Both the position numbers and the translations under genes were made by a program. The notes beneath the pieces are model-generated. The model saw nothing but the letters and a program-made list of their open reading frames with translations. It was not told the DNA's origin and did not search any database. This document shows, in pieces, positions 54,736 to 63,516 of a stretch of DNA of 64,000 nt (position 1 is the first letter of the stretch; each line of letters begins with the position of its first letter). Origin of the DNA: Geodermatophilus obscurus (GTDB lineage: Bacteria > Actinomycetota > Actinomycetes > Mycobacteriales > Geodermatophilaceae). The stretch lies in assembly GCF_900143215.1 (NCBI RefSeq), contig NZ_FRDM01000003.1:124001-188000 (forward strand), given 5' to 3'.

Positions 54736-56580
54736 GTGCCGACCCGCCCGCTGACCCGCATCGACGGCGCCCTGCCCATCGAGGACCACGGACTGATCGG
54801 CGACGGCGCGACGTGCGCGCTGGTGGCTCGCGACGGGTCGATCCCGTGGCTCTGCCTGCCCGACTTCGACAGCCGGCCGTTCCTGGCCGGGCTGCTCGAC
54901 CCCGAGCGCGGTGGCAGTTTCACCGTCGCCCCGGTGGACCTCCGCGAGGCCGGGCAGCGCTACGTCGAGGACACCGGCGTCCTGGTCACCGAGCTGCACG
55001 GCCCCGAGGGCGTGCTGGAGGTGACCGACGCCATGACGCTGCGCTCGGGCGCCGACCTCGACGAGCTGGTGCCCTCCGGTCGCGGTGAGCTCCTGCGGCT
55101 GGCGCGGGTGGTCAGCGGCACGGTGGAGGTCGACGTCCGGCTCGCGCCGCTGGACCCGGTGTCGGTCACCCGGGAGGGTGGGGCCTGGCGGATCTCGTGG
55201 TCGGCCCGTCCGCAGCTGCACCTGCTGCTGTGGTGCTCGCACGACCTGGCGCCGGCCCGGGACGGCGCGATCGGCGGCCGGGTGACCCTGCGCGCCGGGG
55301 AGCAGCTGACCGTCGCTCTGCACTGGTCGGGGCACACCCGGGTGCTGTACCGCAGCGACCCGAACCAGCTGGTGGAACGCACCGCGGCCGCCTGGCGCCA
55401 CTGGGCCGGCCGGCTGCGGTACGAGGGGCCGCAGGCGGACCTGGTCCGACGTTCGGCGCTGACCCTGAAGCTGCTCGACCACCACCCCACCGGCGCGCTG
55501 ATGGCCGCGGCGACGTCCTCGCTGCCCGAGGTGATCGGTGGCGTGCGCAACTGGGACTACCGCTACACCTGGGTGCGCGACGCGGCCTTCTCCACCTACG
55601 CGCTGCGCCGCATCGGCATGACGGCCGAGTCGGAGTCGTTCCTGGCCTGGACGCTGACCAACGCCGAGCGCGACGGCCGGGTCAGCATCATGTACACCCT
55701 CGACGGCGGGCAGCCCTCCACCGAGTGGGAGGACGCCGCGCTGGCCGGATACCGGGGCTCGGCGCCGGTCCGCTGGGGCAACGGCGCGGCCGGCCAGCGG
55801 CAGCACGACGTCTACGGTGAGCTGCTCGACGTGGCCTACCAGTGGGTGCGCTCCGGCGGGGAGATGACCGAGCACCTGTGGCAGCTGCTGAGCCGGCTCA
55901 CCGACCAGGCCACGGAGCGGTGGGACACCCCTGACGCCGGCCCGTGGGAGATCCGCAGCACCGGTCGGCCCTTCACCTACTCGGTCGCGCTGTGCTCGGT
56001 GGCCGTCGACCGGGCGCTGCGCATCGCCGAGGCCCGGAGCCTGCCCCATCCCCGGGAGCGCTGGCGCGCCGAGCTCGACCGGATGCGGGCCACCCTGCTC
56101 GACCGGGCCTGGGACCCCGACCGCAGGACCTTCACCGAGCACCTGGCCGACGCCGAGGGGAAGGGACACGGCGGTCTGGACGGGTCGCTGCTGGCGCTGC
56201 CGCTGCGCCGGGTGGTCGCCGCCGACGACCCGCGGATGGTCTCCACGGTCGAGGCGGTGTGCCGCGAACTGAGCGCCGGGGACGGGTTGCTGTACCGGTA
56301 CCTGCACACCGAGTCGCCCGACGGGCTGCCCGGTCAGGAGGGCGCCTTCCTGCTCTGCAGCTTCTGGCTGGTGGACAACCTCACCTGGCAGGGCCGCCTC
56401 GAGGAGGCGCACGAGCTGTACGCGTCGCTGTGCGGGCGGGCCACCGAGCTGGGGCTGCTGGCCGAGGAGGTGGACCCGGGCAGCGGCGCCTTCCTCGGCA
56501 ACTTCCCGCAGGCGTTCAGCCACGTCGGGGTCGTCTCCAGCGGCTGGGCTCTGGCCCGCGCCGAGGAGGCCCGGCGGTGA
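54736..56580 (+). CDS. glycoside hydrolase family 15 protein (glucoamylase/trehalase-like)
   Basis: The 614-residue protein starts with a beta-sandwich (LPIEDHGLIGDGATCALVAR, IPWLCLPDFDSRPFLAGLLD) followed by an (alpha/alpha)6 barrel. Barrel marks are GVRNWDYRYTWVRDAAFSTY, the catalytic acid region WEDAALAGYRGSAPVRWGN and the general base Glu of GQEGAFLLCSFWLVD. Actinobacterial proteins of this type include trehalases. GTG 54736 has GGAGGAGCC upstream. Its stop overlaps the start of the G6PDH gene, so the two are coupled, a linkage that joins glucose release to glucose-6-phosphate oxidation. Confidence 0.9.
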   Translation: MPTRPLTRIDGALPIEDHGLIGDGATCALVARDGSIPWLCLPDFDSRPFLAGLLDPERGGSFTVAPVDLREAGQRYVEDTGVLVTELHGPEGVLEVTDAMTLRSGADLDELVPSGRGELLRLARVVSGTVEVDVRLAPLDPVSVTREGGAWRISWSARPQLHLLLWCSHDLAPARDGAIGGRVTLRAGEQLTVALHWSGHTRVLYRSDPNQLVERTAAAWRHWAGRLRYEGPQADLVRRSALTLKLLDHHPTGALMAAATSSLPEVIGGVRNWDYRYTWVRDAAFSTYALRRIGMTAESESFLAWTLTNAERDGRVSIMYTLDGGQPSTEWEDAALAGYRGSAPVRWGNGAAGQRQHDVYGELLDVAYQWVRSGGEMTEHLWQLLSRLTDQATERWDTPDAGPWEIRSTGRPFTYSVALCSVAVDRALRIAEARSLPHPRERWRAELDRMRATLLDRAWDPDRRTFTEHLADAEGKGHGGLDGSLLALPLRRVVAADDPRMVSTVEAVCRELSAGDGLLYRYLHTESPDGLPGQEGAFLLCSFWLVDNLTWQGRLEEAHELYASLCGRATELGLLAEEVDPGSGAFLGNFPQAFSHVGVVSSGWALARAEEARR

Positions 56581-57932
56581 GGCGCTCCCTGGTGGTCCTC
56601 GGCGGCTCCGGTGACCTGACCGGCCGGCTGCTGCTGCCCTCGCTCGCCGCCCTGACCGCCACCGGCGGTCTCGCCGAGGACGTCGGGGTGCGCGCGATCG
56701 GTCAGGACGACTGGGACGACGACGCCTACCGCGATTGGGCCCGTGCCCGGCTGGCCGCCCACGCTCCGGAGGTCGACGAGCGGGTCCGGGAGCGCCTGGT
56801 CGCCCGCCTGCACTACAGCCGCGGCGACGTCACCGACGCCGGACAGCTGCGCGCGGCGCTGGAGCAGGTGTCCGGCGCGCCGGTCGTCTACCTGGCGCTG
56901 CCCAACACGGTCTTCCACCCGACCCTCGAGGCGCTGGTCGAGGTGGGCCTGCCCGACGGCGCCCGGGTCGTCGTCGAGAAGCCGTTCGGCCGCGACCTCG
57001 CCGACGCCCGCGCGCTCAACGAGGTGCTGCACCGGCTGGTGCCCGAGGACGCCGTCTTCCGCATCGACCACTTCCTGGCCATGCAGACCGCGCTCAACCT
57101 GCTGGGGCTGCGCTTCGCCAACCGCCTGTTCGAGCCGGTGTGGAACGGCGCCCACGTCGACCGGGTCGAGATCGTCTTCGACGAGGCGCTCGCCCTGGAG
57201 GGGCGGGCCGGCTACTACGACACGGCGGGGGCACTGCGCGACATGCTGCAGAACCACCTGCTGCAGCTGCTCGCGCTGGTGGCGATGGAGCCGCCGCACG
57301 CCATCGACGACACCACCTTCCCCGCGCACAAGGCCGACGTCCTGCGCGCCGTCCACCCGCCCGCGGACATGGCGCGCGACACGGTCCGCGCCCGGTACAC
57401 CGCGGGCTCCGTCGGCGGGCGCCGGCTGCCGGACTACACCGCCGAGGCGGGCGTCGACCCGTCGCGCGACACCGAGACCTACGCGGAGTTCACCGTCACC
57501 GTCGACAACTGGCGCTGGGCCGGGGTGCCGTTCCGGCTGCGCACCGGCAAGGCCCTGGGGACCGACCGGCGGGAGATCGCCGTCCACTTCAAGCCGGTCC
57601 CCCACCTGCCCTTCGGCACCGGCCAGCCCGAGCCCGGCGTGCTGCGCATGCGCCTGGAGCCCGACGGGATCGCCCTGGAGCTCAACCTCAACGGCGCCGG
57701 CGACCCCTTCGACCTCGAGCGCCAGGTGCTGGAGGTCGACCTGCCCCGGCAGGAGCTGCCGGCCTACGGGATCCTGTTGCGCGAACTGCTGGCCGGGCAC
57801 ACGACCCTGTCGATCAGCGACGTCGAGGCCGAGGAGAGCTGGCGCATCGTCGAGCCGATCCTGGCCGCCTGGGCCACCGGCGAGGTCCCGCTGCGGGAGT
57901 ACCGGGCCGGATCGGCGGGACCGGCCGACTGA
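56577..57932 (+). CDS. zwf: glucose-6-phosphate dehydrogenase family protein
   Basis: The 451-residue protein has an N-terminal Rossmann fold (LVVLGGSGDLTGRLLLPSLA) and the EKPFGRDLADARALNEVL segment. The substrate motif usually RIDHYLGKE reads RIDHFLAMQ here: Asp and His remain but the phosphate-binding Lys is Met. The second His is present in LQNHLLQLLALVAMEPP. Family length is about 480-510, so this is slightly short. GTG 56577 overlaps the GH15 stop (GTGA). It may be a functionally divergent paralogue rather than the main Zwf. Confidence 0.85.
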   Translation: MRRSLVVLGGSGDLTGRLLLPSLAALTATGGLAEDVGVRAIGQDDWDDDAYRDWARARLAAHAPEVDERVRERLVARLHYSRGDVTDAGQLRAALEQVSGAPVVYLALPNTVFHPTLEALVEVGLPDGARVVVEKPFGRDLADARALNEVLHRLVPEDAVFRIDHFLAMQTALNLLGLRFANRLFEPVWNGAHVDRVEIVFDEALALEGRAGYYDTAGALRDMLQNHLLQLLALVAMEPPHAIDDTTFPAHKADVLRAVHPPADMARDTVRARYTAGSVGGRRLPDYTAEAGVDPSRDTETYAEFTVTVDNWRWAGVPFRLRTGKALGTDRREIAVHFKPVPHLPFGTGQPEPGVLRMRLEPDGIALELNLNGAGDPFDLERQVLEVDLPRQELPAYGILLRELLAGHTTLSISDVEAEESWRIVEPILAAWATGEVPLREYRAGSAGPAD

Positions 57933-57949
57933 GCGACCGGTCGGGAACG

Positions 57950-58540
57950 TCAGTCGGGCTCGGCCGCCTGCTCCCGCAGCCAGCGGTCGAGGCTCAACCG
58001 CAGCGGCGCGCTCACCGGGGCGTCCACCGTGACCTCGCCGGCCCGCTCGAACGTGAACGTCACCGGCAGGGACTCCGCGCTGCGCAGCGTCTCGTCGATC
58101 TGTGCCAGGACCACGACCGGCCCCTCGGGCCCGTCGGTGAACACCGTCTCCCCCGCCGGGATGGTCACCGACGGGTTCGTGGTGATGTCGCCTTCGTCCA
58201 CCACCACGCCGGTGAAGTCCGGACCGGACACCCCGACGAGCTGGTCGTCCTCGGTCCCGCCGTTGACCATCGCCACCCCGAGGAGCGCGGCCGACCCGAC
58301 CTCGTAGATGCCCGCCGGTGGGTTGTCCAGCCGGATGTTGCGCAGCTCCACGTCGCCGATCGATGCCTCCACGCCGGGGCCACCGACCGGCACGGCCGGC
58401 TGCTCGTCGGCCCCGCAGCCGGCCAGCACGGCGGGCGCGGCCAGCAGCGCGCCGAGCACCGCACCGGCACGGCGCCGAGGTCCTCCGGCCGCACCGACGC
58501 CCGGTGTGCTGCGGCGACGTCCCAGGACGGCTCCGGTCAC
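57950..58540 (-). CDS. PCu(A)C/LpqE-like lipoprotein
   Basis: The 196-residue protein has a long N-terminal signal with lipobox PAVLAGCGADE and a cupredoxin-like domain: VELRNIRLDNPPAGIYEVGS, LGVAMVNGGTEDDQLVGVSG, PSVTIPAGETVFTDGPEGPV, LPVTFTFERAGEVTVDAPV. This is the pattern of the PCu(A)C/DUF461 family (LpqE in mycobacteria). The His and Met copper ligands of true PCu(A)C are not visible, so copper binding is doubtful. GTG 58540 has GAGAGGTGG upstream. It is convergent with zwf. Confidence 0.78.
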   Translation of the reverse strand: MTGAVLGRRRSTPGVGAAGGPRRRAGAVLGALLAAPAVLAGCGADEQPAVPVGGPGVEASIGDVELRNIRLDNPPAGIYEVGSAALLGVAMVNGGTEDDQLVGVSGPDFTGVVVDEGDITTNPSVTIPAGETVFTDGPEGPVVVLAQIDETLRSAESLPVTFTFERAGEVTVDAPVSAPLRLSLDRWLREQAAEPD

Positions 58541-58643
58541 GTGGGTCCACCTCTCGACGGTCGGGTGCAGATCGGACGGGGTTACCCCTGCAGGGCGCAC
58601 CGACACGGGGCCGGGCCGGACACCGCGATCCCCTCGCGCGCCC

Positions 58644-58670
58644 GGCCGCGGCGAGGTCCCCGCCGCGGCC
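58644..58670 (-). terminator. hairpin after the stress-protein gene
   Basis: GGCCGCGGCG (58644-58653) and CGCCGCGGCC (58661-58670) form a perfect 10-bp stem over a 7-base loop, 18 bp downstream of the stop of the minus-strand stress-protein gene. It is a probable terminator. Confidence 0.5.
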
Positions 58671-58688
58671 CGGCACCGGGGACCGGGG

Positions 58689-59165
58689 TCAGCGGAGCGC
58701 GTCCCCGGCCAGCCGCAGGGCCTCCTCGTACCGGCCGGCGTCCACCTGCACCTCGTACTCGGCGGCCTCCAGCGCGCTGACGCTGCTGAAGTCCCGGCGT
58801 CCACCGGTCACCCAGTGCCCGAGGAAGCCGGCGATCGCGCCGAACAACGCGCCGAGCAGCACGGTGGTGCCCAGGACGCCCCACCAGACCGGCCCGAGCG
58901 TGAAGATCGCGAAGAGCAGGGCGATGAAGAGGCCGAACCAGGCGCCGGTCCCGGCGCCGTAGAGGGCGGCGCGGCCCTTGGTGAGCCGGCCGGTCACGGC
59001 CTCCACGCTGCGCAGGCCGTTGCCGACGATGCGGGTGTGCTCGACCGGGAACCCGGCGTCGGACAGCCGGTCGACGAGGTGCGCGGCCCGGGCGTAGGCG
59101 TCGAACCGGGCCAGGGTCAGGAGCCGGACCCCCGGAGCGGACACGGTGCGCTGGTCGATGGTCAT
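58689..59165 (-). CDS. general stress protein 17M-like membrane protein
   Basis: The 158-residue protein begins with a ferredoxin-like domain (LLTLARFDAYARAAHLVDRL, AGFPVEHTRIVGNGLRSVEA) as in general stress protein 17M and continues with two helices (GAGTGAWFGLFIALLFAIFT, VLLGALFGAIAGFLGHWVTG). It ends in a soluble tail YEVQVDAGRYEEALRLAG. ATG 59165 has GGGGAGATCGAC upstream. It diverges from a MarR gene that may repress it. The role in stress is known only by family name. Confidence 0.78.
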   Translation of the reverse strand: MTIDQRTVSAPGVRLLTLARFDAYARAAHLVDRLSDAGFPVEHTRIVGNGLRSVEAVTGRLTKGRAALYGAGTGAWFGLFIALLFAIFTLGPVWWGVLGTTVLLGALFGAIAGFLGHWVTGGRRDFSSVSALEAAEYEVQVDAGRYEEALRLAGDALR

Positions 59166-59188
59166 GTCGATCTCCCCTCCAGGAATTA

Positions 59189-59208
59189 GTTGGTCTACTC
59201 TCACCAAC
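59189..59208. promoter_or_regulatory. MarR operator and leaderless promoter
   Basis: GTTGGT (59189-59194) and ACCAAC (59203-59208) are perfect inverted arms over 8 bp. Inside them TACTCT (59196-59201) fits a -10 that starts transcription on the GTG at 59209. The site also lies 24 bp upstream of the divergent stress-protein gene, so one MarR dimer could switch off both. Confidence 0.55.
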
Positions 59209-59709
59209 GTGGCAGAGGACCGGGGTGTTCCCCACTGCGCGAGCTCCCCGACCGAGGTGTCCGTCGAGCACGTCGACCTGCACGCGGCACTGACGAAGCT
59301 GCTGCGGTGGGCCTCGCGCGAGGCGGTGGCGCGGGAGCTGGCCGGCCCTGCCGCGGCCGGGCTCTCCCCCACCGACCTGTGGCTGCTCGACGGCATCGTC
59401 CGCTCCGGGCCGGTCCGCATGGGCGACATCGCCACCTGGCAGGGGGTGGACAAGTCGACGGTGACCGTCCAGCTGCGCCGGCTCGCCGACCGGGGGCTCG
59501 TCGTCCGCCGCGCCGACCCCTCCGACGCCCGAGCCGTGCTGGTCAGCGCCAGCGACGCCGGGCGCCTCCTGCACCGCGACGTGAGTCGCCAGGGCGCCCG
59601 CGTGCTCGCCGGGTTGCTGGCCGACTGGGACCCGGCCGACCGGCGCGACCTCGCCCGGCTGGTGTCGCGGTTCGCCGACGACCTCGGCCCCGGCCCGCGG
59701 GCCCGGTGA
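59209..59709 (+). CDS. MarR family transcriptional regulator (leaderless)
   Basis: The 166-residue protein has the MarR core GLSPTDLWLLDGIVRSGPVR, MGDIATWQGVDKSTVTVQLR and RLADRGLVVRRADPSDARAV with the wing Asp-Ala-Arg. The GTG at 59209 abuts the operator dyad and a -10 element, with no ribosome site, so it is chosen as a leaderless start. It diverges from the stress-protein gene. The signal is not known. Confidence 0.85.
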   Translation: MAEDRGVPHCASSPTEVSVEHVDLHAALTKLLRWASREAVARELAGPAAAGLSPTDLWLLDGIVRSGPVRMGDIATWQGVDKSTVTVQLRRLADRGLVVRRADPSDARAVLVSASDAGRLLHRDVSRQGARVLAGLLADWDPADRRDLARLVSRFADDLGPGPRAR

Positions 59710-59916
59710 TCAACGGCGGAGCGGGGTCCCCGCCCGGGCGCAGCCGAGGAGACACCGGGCCGGGACGCCCAGCGGGGTCCTACGACCGCGTGGACGGAGC
59801 GATCCGTGAGCGGCCAGCCGCACCGGAACGGACCGATGCCCTACCGCGCCTCGGGGAGCAGTCGTCGTACCCGCAGCTCCACCCCCTGCGGAGCACCGTC
59901 CGCGCGCCGTGCACCC

Positions 59917-60726
59917 TCACCCCTCACGGACGAGCCTCACGACGGCATCCACGACGCTGTCCGCTCCGGCGACGAAGGCGGTCAGGCCACGTGCTGTCGT
60001 GAGGTCGGCGCAGACCCCGCCTGCCGCAGGGACGATCGCCCGTGCTGCCGCCGTGTCCCACTCGGCCAAGCCGAAGCCGACGAACACGTGCAGCCGGCCC
60101 TGGACGAGGGCGAGCGTGTCGCAGGCAGCGGAGCCGATCCTCCGGAAGTCCCGGATGGCGGGGATCAGACGGCCGAGAGACGAGAGCGCCTGCATGCGCA
60201 GTTCGAGGTCGTAGGGGAACCCGACGCCGACCAGGGCGCGTCGGAGGTCCGGTGGTGCCGTGATCCCCACGACGTCTGCGCTCCCGATGAGGTCACCGCT
60301 GCCGGCTGCCGCCCACTCGCCGTCGCTCGGCCGGTGGATCGCGGCAGCGATGAAGTCGCCACCGATCTCTGCGGCCACCGACACGGCGTGGTCGCGGCGT
60401 CCGTGGACGAAGTTCGTGGTTCCGTCGAGCGGGTCGACCAGCCAACGGACACCGGACCTCCCCTCGTGGACGCCGCTCTCCTCGGCCAGTACGGCGTCAT
60501 CGGGACGCTGGTTGCGCAGCACGGCGAGCACCGCCCGCTCCGAGGCTCGATCGGCGTCGGTCACGAGATCGTGACTGGCGGACTTCCCGCGCACGTCGAA
60601 CCGCCCACCGGCCAGGACGTCCCGGACGGCGAGCGCCCCGGCCCGCACGGCTTCGACAGCGGTGTCCCGGAGCCCGCCGTCCGGACCCGCCGAGGTCGGC
60701 CTCGGCTGGGCGTCACCGCACGTCAT
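59917..60726 (-). CDS. inositol monophosphatase family protein
   Basis: The 269-residue protein has the IMPase metal-site motifs: LAEESG, WLVDPLDGTTNFVHGRRDHA and the C-terminal LAEWDTAAARAIVPAAGGV. It removes phosphate from inositol-1-phosphate or related sugars such as histidinol phosphate. ATG 60726 has no clear ribosome site. It is a lone gene between the marR gene and a tandem universal stress protein gene; the flanking 200 bp on each side hold nothing clear. Confidence 0.88.
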   Translation of the reverse strand: MTCGDAQPRPTSAGPDGGLRDTAVEAVRAGALAVRDVLAGGRFDVRGKSASHDLVTDADRASERAVLAVLRNQRPDDAVLAEESGVHEGRSGVRWLVDPLDGTTNFVHGRRDHAVSVAAEIGGDFIAAAIHRPSDGEWAAAGSGDLIGSADVVGITAPPDLRRALVGVGFPYDLELRMQALSSLGRLIPAIRDFRRIGSAACDTLALVQGRLHVFVGFGLAEWDTAAARAIVPAAGGVCADLTTARGLTAFVAGADSVVDAVVRLVREG

Positions 60727-60894
60727 GAGCGATCACCAGGTCACGGTGGACTCCCCGGCCTCCCAGCGAAGCCGACTGAGCGAGCATCATCGCAGCGGAG
60801 CGCAGTGCGCACACCGCTGGACGACGGGTCCCACCCGGCCCGGACGGACAGCCGGGTCGGACCTGGACGACCGAGGAGCGCTGGATCGGACGGT

Positions 60895-61815
60895 TCACCC
60901 CTCGGCCCGGGACGCGCGGACCACCGCCACGGGGCACGGGGCGTACGTGATGCAGCGCAGGCTGACCGACCCCAGGAGGAGGCTCGACCAGCCGGTTCGC
61001 CCGCGCGACCCGACCACGAGCAGGTCGGCCGCGTCGGCGACCTCGGTCAGGACGTCCCACTCGACGCCCTCGATGGTCTCCGCGCGGACCTGGACACCGG
61101 GAGACCCGTTCCGCCACGCGTCCTGCAGGCTCTGCCGGAGGGTGGTGTCGGCCTCCTCCCGCAGCGTGGTGACCGGCCGCGCCCACGGAGCACCGCCGTA
61201 GCCGGACACGGTGTCCGTCCAGGCGTGCACCACGTGCAGCTCGCCGCCGCGCAGCCGGGCCTCCGCCGCGGCGAACCGCAGTGCGGCGACCGAGCCGGCC
61301 GAGCCGTCGACACCGACCAGGACCCGGCTGGCGGTTCCCTGCCACAGGACGGCGCCGTGCGTGGTGGGGTCGTCGCGCACGACGACCACCGGTCCCCGGG
61401 CGTGCTGGGCACACTGCTGGCTGACCGAGCCCAAGACGGCACCACGCAGGCCGCCCCGGCCACGGGAGCCGAGCACCAGCAGCCCCCCGCCGGCGGTGTC
61501 GACCAGCTGCTGGGCCGACTGCCCGTACCGCACCTCCGGGCGGACCGGGACGGCCTGGCACCCCGTGGCCGCCGCGACCTCGGCGGCCTCGGCGCTCATC
61601 CTCGACCGCACGTCCTGCTCGAAGTCGGCGATGCTCGGCCGGCCGATCCCGCCCTCGTGGGCGTGCGGCGGCTGGTCCTCCGGCCAGACGGTGACCGGCC
61701 GGACCGCTGCTCCGCGCAGCTGCGCTTCCCGGAGGCCCCAGGCGAGGGCGGTGCGCGCGCCGTCCGAACCGTCCACCCCCACCACGACCTCGTCGGTCGT
61801 CACCACCTCGTCCAT
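60895..61815 (-). CDS. tandem-domain universal stress protein
   Basis: The 306-residue protein has two UspA domains. Each ends with the ATP-binding loop: LLVLGSRGRGGLRGAVLGSV in the first and LLVVGSRGRTGWSSLLLGSV in the second, and each starts with VVVGVDGSDGARTALAW or VLVGVDGSAGSVAAL. This two-domain type is common in dormancy and hypoxia regulons of actinobacteria. ATG 61815 has GGAGGGAGCACGG upstream. Confidence 0.9.
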   Translation of the reverse strand: MDEVVTTDEVVVGVDGSDGARTALAWGLREAQLRGAAVRPVTVWPEDQPPHAHEGGIGRPSIADFEQDVRSRMSAEAAEVAAATGCQAVPVRPEVRYGQSAQQLVDTAGGGLLVLGSRGRGGLRGAVLGSVSQQCAQHARGPVVVVRDDPTTHGAVLWQGTASRVLVGVDGSAGSVAALRFAAAEARLRGGELHVVHAWTDTVSGYGGAPWARPVTTLREEADTTLRQSLQDAWRNGSPGVQVRAETIEGVEWDVLTEVADAADLLVVGSRGRTGWSSLLLGSVSLRCITYAPCPVAVVRASRAEG

Positions 61816-62008
61816 CCGTGCTCCCTCCGCGGGCAACTCCGAGGTCCGCGGTCCGCGGTCCCGTCCGGCCGACCTCTACCCCGACGAGCGCGCCGGATCC
61901 CCTGCATGACGCGGAGAGGTCGTGCGGGCGTCGGTGCCGAGCGGTTGAGGACACCGGGTGGCGGGCAGGCACCTCCCGACGAGCCGATGAACAGAGGACC
62001 GGTGCGGC

Positions 62009-62146
62009 ATGCCAGGTCGACCGCCGTCCCGCGTCGACGGGCCCCTGCCCATCGAGCACCACGCGCTCGACGCCGACGGCACCACCTCTGCCCTCGTCGC
62101 CCGGGACGGACCGCCGATGCGGTGGACCAGGGGGGCGGCCGGGTGA
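62009..62146 (+). pseudogene. N-terminal remnant of a GH15 gene, coupled to DUF2254
   Basis: This 45-codon frame reads MPGRPPSRVDGPLPIEHHAL and then ADGTTSALVARDG. It lines up with the start of the GH15 protein at 54.7 kb (MPTRPLTRIDGALPIEDHGL, GDGATCALVARDG). It then leaves the homology and ends in TGA, which overlaps the GTG of DUF2254. It is thus a stump of a second GH15 gene whose body was lost. It may still be translated as a short leader that couples translation to DUF2254. Confidence 0.7.
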
Positions 62147-63516
62147 GCAGGCGGCCCAGGCCGCTGCCGGAGTTGCGGATCGCGGCGGCCTTCTACCGGT
62201 TCCGGGAGAGCCTCTTCTTCCTCCCCGCGATCATCGTGCTCGTCGGCGCCGGTCTGGCGGAGGCGACCGCGGCGCTCGACCAGGCACTGAGCAGCGAGCG
62301 GTCCATCCCGCTGACCCTGGACATCAACAGCAACGCAGCCACCTGGCTGCTCAGCACCGTCGCCGGCGCGACGATCACCACCGCCGGCGTCGTGTTCTCG
62401 CTGACGGTGGTGAGCCTGCAGCTGGCGAGCAGCCAGTTCTCGCCCCGGGTGATGCGCTCGTTCATCCGGGACCGGCTGAGCCAGGTGGTGATCGGCCTGC
62501 TCATCGCCACCTTCGTGTACAGCGTGCTGACGCTGCGGCACATCAGCGGGGAGGCGACGGCACCGGGGCCCCGGATCTCCCTGACCGTCGCCGTCGTGCT
62601 GACCGTCACCACGGTCCTGCTCATCGTCGCGCACCTGGACCACCTCGCCCGCGGCCTGCAGGTCGGCGAGGTGGCACGGAGCATCGCGGGCGAGGGCGAG
62701 CAGGTGATCGACGCGATGGTGCAGGGGTCGCTCGGCGAGCACCCGGGGCCCGACGTCAGGTCACCCGACCCCAGGGGCGGCCTCCTCGTACCGGCGCCAC
62801 GGGACGGGTGGGTGACGCAGGCGCCCAGCGACCGGATGCTCGCGGCGGTCCCGCCGGGCACCACGGTGCGGTTCGAGACCCGCAACGGCGCCTACGTGCA
62901 CGAGGGCGAGCCGCTGGTCACCCTCTGGCCGGTGCCGGCCGACGCCGAGGCGGCGCGGGACAGGCTGGCCGCCACCGTGGTGGTGGCCAACACCCGGACG
63001 ATGCAGGAGGACGTCGACTTCGTGATCCGGCAGCTCGTCGACATCGGGCTGCGGGCGCTCAGCTCGGCGATCAACGACCCGACCACCGCCGTCGAGGTCA
63101 CGCTGCGGCTGGGCAGCCTGCTGCGCAAGCTGTTCGACACCGAGCTGCCACCCCGGACCGTGGCCGGGGCGGAGGGCCGGGTGCTGCTGCGGCCGTGGGA
63201 CCTGTCGCACGACGAGTACGTCGCGCACGCCTTCGACCAGCTCCGCCAGGCGGCGCCGTCCCAGAGCCAGGTGGTCGCCACGCTGCTGCGGGTCCTGCGC
63301 ATGCTCGCGCTGCACGCCGAGGGCAGCCGGCGGCCCGAGCTGGTGCCGGTGCTGCAGAGCCACAGCGACCGCCTGCTGGATGCCGTCCGGCAGGCCGGGC
63401 TGCACCCGGAGGACCTCGCCCGGCTGGAGACCATCGCGCACGCGCCCCGGGACCCGGCCGACCACGACGCCGGCGGGCGCGGTGACGACGGGGCCGCCGG
63501 CGCGCAGGTCCGCTAG
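62143..63516 (+). CDS. DUF2254 membrane protein
   Basis: The 457-residue protein has four N-terminal membrane helices ([80 protein letters not shown]) with the signature [20 protein letters not shown], and a large soluble C-terminal part with [20 protein letters not shown] and [17 protein letters not shown]2254 has no known function. GTG 62143 overlaps the stop of the GH15 remnant. The stop codon shares the CTAG with the convergent NarK-like gene. Confidence 0.85.
   Translation: MSRRPRPLPELRIAAAFYRFRESLFFLPAIIVLVGAGLAEATAALDQALSSERSIPLTLDINSNAATWLLSTVAGATITTAGVVFSLTVVSLQLASSQFSPRVMRSFIRDRLSQVVIGLLIATFVYSVLTLRHISGEATAPGPRISLTVAVVLTVTTVLLIVAHLDHLARGLQVGEVARSIAGEGEQVIDAMVQGSLGEHPGPDVRSPDPRGGLLVPAPRDGWVTQAPSDRMLAAVPPGTTVRFETRNGAYVHEGEPLVTLWPVPADAEAARDRLAATVVVANTRTMQEDVDFVIRQLVDIGLRALSSAINDPTTAVEVTLRLGSLLRKLFDTELPPRTVAGAEGRVLLRPWDLSHDEYVAHAFDQLRQAAPSQSQVVATLLRVLRMLALHAEGSRRPELVPVLQSHSDRLLDAVRQAGLHPEDLARLETIAHAPRDPADHDAGGRGDDGAAGAQVR

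Noticed and set aside
59806-62142. Long plus-strand open frame running through the inositol phosphatase and universal stress protein genes into DUF2254
   Set aside because: Only the last part (from 62143) shows a real protein family. The rest is low-complexity antisense to genes with clear motifs on the minus strand.
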